A stretch of DNA of 64,000 bases. Origin: Ligula intestinalis. Its lineage: Eukaryota > Platyhelminthes > Cestoda > Diphyllobothriidea > Diphyllobothriidae. This document shows positions 63,001 to 64,000 of the stretch, piece by piece (position 1 is the first letter of the stretch; each line of letters opens with the position of its first letter). The translations under genes and the position numbers were made by a program. The stretch covers positions 4,993,184-5,057,183 of the forward strand of contig JAYGXS010000005.1 of assembly GCA_036362985.1 (NCBI GenBank), written 5' to 3'. The notes beneath the pieces were generated by a model. The model saw nothing but the letters and a program-made list of their open reading frames with translations, searched no databases and was not told the origin of the DNA.

Positions 63001-64000
63001 AATTAAACTGCACGTTAACTTGTCACTGATATTTAGTTAGTAGTAATAATTTAACAACGCCTAGGGTTTACCCGTGGGGTGGGTCTGCTCAGAAGTTCGC
63101 CTAGCGCAGTCGTTGCTGCTGGCATTAAGGAAGAAGTCGGTACGCGTGATTTTCAAGAGGTTTCCTGGTAGACATTGACGCAGCATCTGGAAAGCGGGAC
63201 AAGCGCAGCGCCGTCTTGCCTTACGCAGAACCACCGGACGACAGTGTGTTGCCTGCAACTTCTGACCTGTCTTCGTCGTCTGTGTGTAATTGACGGCCTG
63301 GAGTCCAACCCATTTGTCCAGCGCCCAGGCGTCCTGGCAGCGTCCTTTGATGCGCCTGATTGTCCGTGGACAGCCTATAAGTAAAAGGGTAGGTCGTTTG
63401 CTGGTCTGTGCGCCTTAGGTGCGCGATGGACACAGGGCGAAAATTTGACTGACAGACTTACCACATCGCATTCTTAAAACTTGAGCCACCTTCTCAATAC
63501 ACTTGCAGTTGATGGGCACCTGCACAAGGACCTTTACAGCCCTGAAGTTGTCCTTGCAGGTGGACATCATAATTTTTGGTTTATGGTCAGCGCAGGAGAC
63601 CTTGACCTTCGTGGTGATGAGCTGGGTGTCACAGAAGGGTTCAACCTGACGCATCCTATCGCCAATTGGCAGAGCGCTTAGCAGCTGGTTAACCCTGACC
63701 TCCTTGACAAGAATGTTTTCCGCCTGATTGCATGTATATTTAGGTTGGGTGGGCGGTGGGCAACAGCACGTTTCTCTCTTTTGTGTCCTAAAATGCCACA
63801 ATTTACCGGTTATAACTACCGTTCAATGACAGAGTTCGTAGAATGTATCACTAACCACGATGGAGTGGCTGTCTGGTGCCACAAGAAATCGTAAAAGAAG
63901 AAGACTTACCTTTTTATTATGCACTTGCAGTCCTCTGGCACGTGGGTCGTGATTTCAATAAGTTTGTGACAAGTGGTGAGATTACAGGCGCTTGATTTTT
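38940..64000 (-). CDS. Large secreted-type Cys-rich multidomain protein (VWA, PAN-like, ShKT-like domains); 31 exons, 5' end outside window
   Basis: Exons in order: 64000-63910, 63787-63462, 63374-63072, 62989-62717, 62394-62034, 59803-59394, 57993-57859, 57768-57640, 57557-57288, 57188-57060, 56967-56637, 54826-54557, 53397-52922, 52844-52713, 52621-52311, 52225-51955, 51871-51731, 51651-51499, 50313-50213, 49188-49032, 48935-48804, 48662-48525, 47331-46945, 46477-46166, 45513-44650, 41950-41567, 41461-41100, 40030-39865, 39769-39475, 39355-39141, 39055-38940. All junctions are GT-AG and every reading phase fits, giving about 2,710 residues. From N to C: tandem modules with C-x-C-x-x-K/R and C-x-C-P motifs, a VWA domain, more modules, a Pro/Leu-rich linker, a ShKT-like domain, a PAN-like domain, and two ShKT-like domains. 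No transmembrane segment is seen in this part. Likely extracellular; the function is inferred only. Confidence 0.85.
39141..39355 (-). CDS. Exon 30
   Basis: Reads YRLFPCKGCPKAHSTTSKC, then PPSLCIRHVIVEKESCVQQL. Acceptor tgcag, donor GTAAAT; phase 2 in, 1 out. An internal GTAAGT at 39242 is rejected because the frame needs read-through. Confidence 0.75.
39475..39769 (-). CDS. Exon 29
   Basis: Reads CPVGSFEIVTPCDKASKK, PSCRFKMRKQELNCQGC, SISACQLTASKK and NNNGCCEIRR. Acceptor aaag, donor GTAAGT; phase 1 in, 2 out. Confidence 0.8.
39865..40030 (-). CDS. Exon 28
   Basis: VCGGTCGVGIC completes the ShKT-like domain. Then YYGKCQSTGRMTVLRVHYKL, HGRCVVIKEAQTFLCD. Acceptor tttag, donor GTAAGT; phase 0 in, 1 out. 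Confidence 0.8.
40405..40455 (-). repeat. Penelope-type GAAA-TGTC-AGGCG motif remnant in intron
   Basis: Minus strand reads cccgaaatgtcaggcgcacaataaac, close to the GAAACGTCAGGCGAATAAAC motif in the foldback at 23.8 kb and at 45.9 kb. Only about 45 bases are recognisable. Confidence 0.45.
41100..41461 (-). CDS. Exon 27, module and start of second ShKT-like domain
   Basis: Reads CEPAKLQYSSDCECEQ, KSGRLHCMRKATLI, GKCEQRTHPLSVVCQPV, then NWCEEAARVGGCKDAFTRK, completed by exon 28 (VCGGTCGVGIC). Acceptor tttag, donor GTATCT; phase 1 in, 0 out. Without splicing the frame ends after nine more codons. Confidence 0.8.
41567..41950 (-). CDS. Exon 26, PAN/apple-like domain
   Basis: Reads NACLLTDLRLDRRYFLRVLE, EVGFAECRRTCTAEPQCLSF, DFYVPSA and PGTCVLNRVDL, a PAN/apple-like Cys layout (C...C...C....C.SF.F...C.L). 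Acceptor ttcag, donor GTGAGC, phase 1-1. A 2.7-kb intron precedes it. Confidence 0.78.
42785..43215 (+). mobile_element. LINE-F 3' fragment in intron 25, copy 1
   Basis: Reads FFTQRAMQQ*KNLPQSIVEA, then SLQLYKQRLDNYMRSLLSLE, the C-terminus of a LINE RT. A 3' UTR follows, ending ...ggcattgccgattatcctcaccaaat. It parallels 54905-55342. Antisense to the host gene. Confidence 0.78.
43216..44649. other. Intron 25 remainder, no supported exon or repeat
   Basis: Several minus-strand ORFs (43490-43753, 43746-44021) lack the Cys pattern of the gene. CTA/ACT-rich runs near 44140-44250. Nothing further supported. Confidence 0.4.
44650..45513 (-). CDS. Exon 25, module half, Pro/Leu-rich linker and ShKT-like domain
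   Basis: Starts CPPPKARYTNCVNG with NCKCETK. A linker of about 190 residues rich in Pro, Leu, Gln and Gly follows (for example GLLPQQPRPLNG). It ends with a ShKT-like six-Cys pattern: CADVLPSEKC, LSCDKPG, HLCRQTCRIC. Acceptor gccag, donor GTACGT, phase 1-1. The frame stays open past the donor to 44495. Confidence 0.82.
45875..45985 (+). repeat. Penelope-type terminal repeat fragment in intron
   Basis: ctgaggatgaatctgcaacggatgccgaaacgtcaggcgaataaacg...cttcttcttc matches the right arm of the foldback at 23825-23909. Here it is single, not a hairpin. It keeps the GAAACGTC block but has CTGAGGA for CTGATGA. Confidence 0.65.
46166..46477 (-). CDS. Exon 24
   Basis: Reads CPESNILTGPCIRSGG, GCECKKAAPRVLQKLCGC, RKNVWYRKECRK and DVPVCRVEVQKATKKLG. 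A full module in one exon, like exon 23. Acceptor ttaag, donor GTGAGT, phase 1-1. Confidence 0.82.
46555..46675 (-). repeat. Possible tRNA-derived SINE-like sequence in intron
   Basis: The minus strand has cgccttgtggttaggctattggg (A-box-like) and ggacccgctcgtacccg (B-box-like) about 60 bases apart, split by an A-rich run. Weak evidence. Confidence 0.35.
46945..47331 (-). CDS. Exon 23
   Basis: Reads CPTEPIITRSACRATQ, LTNCQCTRRQHSVFEVCGC, REPEQRLVRRCHPEQG and AHCRPIFSAQVVTRTC. A full module in one exon. Acceptor aaaag, donor GTAAGTC, phase 1-1. Confidence 0.82.
48180..48440 (-). pseudogene. Decayed duplicate of exon 18 and its upstream intron
   Basis: Minus strand: gagtagacgttaa...ttattttag then gttccgcacaggaaccagggtc. 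This parallels gctagtagacgttac...ctcttttag then gttgcacacaagaaccgcgatc at the start of exon 18 (51651). It has a stop (cagagtag) and no Cys codon, so it is not usable. It lies just 3' of exon 22, which resembles exon 17, consistent with a tandem duplication of the exon 17-18 block. Confidence 0.6.
48525..48662 (-). CDS. Exon 22
   Basis: Reads CPARDPIKRSSCAHDDTKVF, then DSLRTCLTTEEFTYEAVG. Acceptor cgtag, donor GTAAGA, phase 1-1. An internal GTGAGT at about 48597 could serve as an alternative donor. Confidence 0.72.
48804..48935 (-). CDS. Exon 21
   Basis: Reads CSEPKVFATKCDSLTCQRR, then HQCKCLRSLKATRETCC. Acceptor cctag, donor GTGAGT, phase 1-1. Confidence 0.8.
49032..49188 (-). CDS. Exon 20
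   Basis: Reads RRCFCPAKKTKTQC, then DGQCEETVEITRNTVG. Acceptor cgtag, donor GTAAGG; phase 0 in, 1 out. The intron upstream holds a Penelope-type endonuclease fragment. Confidence 0.8.
49260..49742 (+). mobile_element. Penelope-like element fragment with GIY-YIG endonuclease
   Basis: The open stretch 49323-49742 has a GIY-YIG-type core: TKYYGYPCVYIGQTGRRLET, then RINEHKSTIRLR, SIECDHCFNWDATDV and AREFLEAWHS. The C-terminal GIY-YIG endonuclease is the hallmark of Penelope-like retroelements. The RT part is missing; only the 3' end inserted. It lies in an intron of the large gene, antisense to it. Upstream ttctggcttattagccatcatca resembles 59965-59990. Confidence 0.8.
49739..49860. repeat. 61-bp tandem duplication following the GIY-YIG stop
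   Basis: Two units, 49739-49799 and 49800-49860, start ctgaaa and end cttaaccagc with few differences. They lie immediately after the endonuclease stop. A pyrimidine-rich tract (cccccccc, ccctcccctc) follows to about 50035. Confidence 0.8.
50213..50313 (-). CDS. Exon 19
   Basis: Reads CSRAATVVQGTCLPDG, then RLVDCQCK. Donor AAG/GTGAGC, phase 1 in, 0 out. The acceptor (tttgaag at 50314-50315) has a weak pyrimidine tract. The frame stays open upstream (CPPNYNNTVFED), but no AG is available there. Confidence 0.65.
51099..51285 (-). repeat. tRNA-derived SINE-like sequence with (TTATTA)n tail
   Basis: Minus strand: tagctctggtggctacagcg (A-box) then gggtcccaatcg (B-box-like) about 60 bases later, and after 70 more bases a tail of TTATTATTATTATTA (51099-51137 on plus as ATA repeats). 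Head-to-tail order fits a SINE inserted antisense to a plus reading and co-linear with the host gene. Confidence 0.55.
51499..51651 (-). CDS. Exon 18
   Basis: Reads CTQEPRSKTSCVSGR, then GIPACHQFKLEEDVTPILEK. Acceptor tttag, donor GTGTGT, phase 1-1. A degraded copy of its 5' part and preceding intron is at about 48180-48440. Confidence 0.72.
51731..51871 (-). CDS. Exon 17
   Basis: Reads CPPTKVTRGACSRKTNC, then HGHCLGTTHRRAYECC. Acceptor tcag, donor GTGCGT, phase 1-1, 47 codons. Similar in size and layout to exon 22. Confidence 0.75.
51955..52225 (-). CDS. Exon 16, VWA domain C-terminal half
   Basis: VKMIYLISDGVNDISAAPDI has the third MIDAS Asp. VQINVLVFGSDKRGHIFLSK and LSDWLIQTLCLR complete the Rossmann-like fold. 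Acceptor tttag, donor GTCAGT; phase 0 in, phase 1 out. Confidence 0.83.
52311..52621 (-). CDS. Exon 15, VWA domain N-terminal half
   Basis: After a leading Cys, AEIVFLVDESVSSRIDG gives beta-1 and the MIDAS DxSxS motif. Then come YRFAVVKYASNPSIAFNLDD and YEGRLSNLGRALDLTNRE, the MIDAS loop where the usual Thr is Ser. VWA domains bind protein ligands, often through Mg2+. Acceptor aatag, donor GTAGGG; phase 1 in, phase 0 out. Confidence 0.85.
52713..52844 (-). CDS. Exon 14
   Basis: Reads CDSGEVLRPIGMC, then QGCDCKRQQSVVWRPCC. Acceptor tacag, donor GTAAGTT, phase 1-1. Directly precedes the VWA domain. Confidence 0.8.
52922..53397 (-). CDS. Exon 13
   Basis: Reads CLGENTQVKTSITYV, GSCERQQKVFRLPIECK, ACGASCLRRVRTASLSGPRN, CKCTVLWQESTEACCCRDVQ and NGICRASTFTHG. 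Acceptor gcaag, donor GTAAGTG; phase 2 in, phase 1 out. The longest module exon, about 158 residues. Confidence 0.82.
54557..54826 (-). CDS. Exon 12
   Basis: Reads KDGMVHVSRVRFEVSADGSR, then QTTCADSQDGQRYKVYV and GCKCVERETRVALPCACPAAV. Acceptor tgtag, donor GTAAGGA, phase 2-2. G+C-rich at third positions compared with the flanks. Confidence 0.82.
54905..55342 (+). mobile_element. LINE-F 3' fragment in intron 11, copy 2
   Basis: Parallel to 42785-43215 from aggattgcgctttgag through gtggaataacctcccacaatcagtcgtgg to the 3' end near 55342 (tgaaataaattgaaa tail). RT C-terminus with stops. Antisense to the host gene. Confidence 0.78.
55343..56636. other. Intron 11 remainder, AT-rich, nothing supported
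   Basis: AT-rich 1.3 kb, no Cys-rich exon, no repeat matched elsewhere in the window. Confidence 0.45.
56637..56967 (-). CDS. Exon 11
   Basis: Reads CPEISRKTLCVELSDQ, IVCSIPPQNISDC, GCHCVREPPTVTFQVCSC and AKPVQRVKCAK. Acceptor cccag, donor GTAAGT; phase 1 in, phase 2 out. Followed by a 1.8-kb intron with a LINE-F fragment. Confidence 0.82.
57060..57188 (-). CDS. Exon 10
   Basis: Reads CSSNETVRVLKEPSG, then IGCRCHMRSQISRKKW. Acceptor cgcag, donor GTGAGT, phase 1-1. First-half module like exon 8. Confidence 0.78.
57288..57557 (-). CDS. Exon 9
   Basis: Reads CNPQTTFVRQTACSKDC, KKCCCPRPAVIRRNC and GECIPVDKTVSRAT. Acceptor tttag, donor GTAAATG, phase 1-1. Contains the C-x-C-P block. Confidence 0.8.
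57640..57768 (-). CDS. Exon 8
   Basis: Reads CPEAKKLIYCNETTG, then VENCECKSTVQTYQMRC. Acceptor tatag, donor GTAAGTC, phase 1-1. First half of a module. Confidence 0.8.
57859..57993 (-). CDS. Exon 7
   Basis: Reads CARRPVITKRCLQQMVQEIV, then KKCATKVVSRILQPV. Acceptor cacag, donor GTAAGTG, phase 1-1, 45 codons. Preceded by a 1.4-kb intron, in which no further exon is evident. Confidence 0.78.
57994..59393. other. Intron 6 (1.4 kb), nothing supported
   Basis: The phases of the flanking exons (1/1) join directly. ORFs here (58713-58910, 58864-59160, 58927-59244) lack splice context and the gene's Cys pattern. Confidence 0.45.
59394..59803 (-). CDS. Exon 6, Cys-rich modules
   Basis: Begins TKCDALTRTNQEI, then GCQCRRVSARRTCQCACPAP (three CxC in a row), KCSCVAS, and GCKCIQKTHRMLEACG at the donor GTAAGAT. 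Phase 2 in, phase 1 out. About 136 residues. Confidence 0.82.
59935..60110 (-). repeat. tRNA-derived SINE-like sequence in intron 5
   Basis: Minus strand: gtggctcaatggttggagcg (A-box) and ggtcgcgagttcgagcctcg (B-box GAGTTCGAGCC) 45 bases apart, then a body ending gatggctacaaagccagaaatg. Body end resembles the 5' flank of the Penelope fragment at 49.28 kb. A degenerate tRNA fold is apparent. Confidence 0.6.
60111..62033. other. Intron 5 remainder, nothing supported
   Basis: About 1.9 kb without recognisable exon, RNA gene or shared repeat. Short pyrimidine-rich runs near 61080-61200. Confidence 0.45.
62034..62394 (-). CDS. Exon 5, Cys-rich module
   Basis: Begins CEDQPKPSRGPC, then NCECQWK and ACVCPEPRIERVC, and ends RNVTCATGTQYVR. 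Acceptor ttttag, donor GTAAGT; phase 1 in, phase 2 out. A large 2.2-kb intron follows. Confidence 0.82.
62717..62989 (-). CDS. Exon 4, Cys-rich module
   Basis: Begins CPRPHIRVSECG, then DCVCMPKVHQRDFICDCAAK and GRTCVPGI. Acceptor ccag, donor GTAAGC, phase 1 in and out. Both C-x-C blocks of the module fall in one exon. Confidence 0.82.
63072..63374 (-). CDS. Exon 3, Cys-rich module
   Basis: Begins CPRTIRRIKGRC, has a basic segment RKARRRCACPAFQMLRQC, and ends THPTG before donor GTAAAC. Phase 1 in and out. Carries one C-x-C-P block. Confidence 0.82.
63462..63787 (-). CDS. Exon 2, Cys-rich module
   Basis: Acceptor tttag at 63788-63789, donor GTAAGTC. Starts RETCCCPPPTQPKYTC (C-x-C-P block) and ends NCKCIEKVAQVLRMRCG. 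About 109 residues, with ten cysteines. Phase 2 in, phase 1 out. Confidence 0.82.
63910..64000 (-). CDS. Exon 1 in window (partial), Cys-rich module
   Basis: Reads SSACNLTTCHKLIEITTHVP, then EDCKCIIK, and ends at donor AG/GTAAGTC in phase 2. It holds the C-K-C-x-x-K signature of the repeat. Upstream continuation is outside the window. Confidence 0.8.

Overview
This is a metazoan nuclear window, most likely from a flatworm (platyhelminth). The basis is spliced genes with GT-AG introns, a large secreted Cys-rich VWA/PAN/ShKT protein, and very dense CR1/Jockey-type LINEs together with Penelope-like debris. The flatworm assignment is an inference from this mix. I see no prokaryotic gene organisation.

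Positions 1-38,400 are a graveyard of non-LTR retrotransposons. I distinguish at least five LINE families, given local names. LINE-A (copies at 1-1390, 9263-11587 and 30285-33310, plus a 5' part near 6110-7375) has a conserved 3' UTR hairpin. LINE-B and its relatives lie at 1391-1884, 13130-14025, 16994-19258, 27320-27715 and 35090-37755. LINE-C lies at 7376-9262 plus 11588-12875, at 14560-16910 plus 19259-21537, and at 23290-24060. LINE-D lies at 1885-5760 and 24146-27063. Many copies are nested: LINE-A sits in LINE-C, LINE-B sits in LINE-C, and LINE-A sits in a tRNA-Glu-derived repeat. Two insertions can be read against uninterrupted homologous copies inside the same window. One is a 1,105-bp non-autonomous DNA transposon with CCC...GGG inverted termini and a TG target duplication (24799-25903). 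The other is a 225-bp foldback element with an 11-bp target duplication (23722-23946). None of the LINE copies has an intact reading frame.

Positions 38,940-64,000 hold one minus-strand gene, seen here as 31 coding exons whose reading phases all fit together (about 8.14 kb, about 2,710 residues). The 5' end lies beyond the window. The product is an extracellular-type protein. It consists of many tandem copies of a Cys-rich module (C-P...C...C-x-C-x-x-K/R...C-x-C-P...C), one VWA domain, a ShKT-like domain, a PAN/apple-like domain, and then two more ShKT-like domains. The last of these ends exactly at the stop codon, and an AATAAA signal follows 24 bases downstream. I do not recognise the repeated module as a named family. 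Introns of this gene hold LINE-F 3' ends, a Penelope-type GIY-YIG endonuclease fragment, tRNA-derived SINE-like sequences and a decayed duplicate of one exon.

Function of the large gene is not demonstrated by the sequence. Domain content suggests an extracellular-matrix, surface or secreted adhesive protein.
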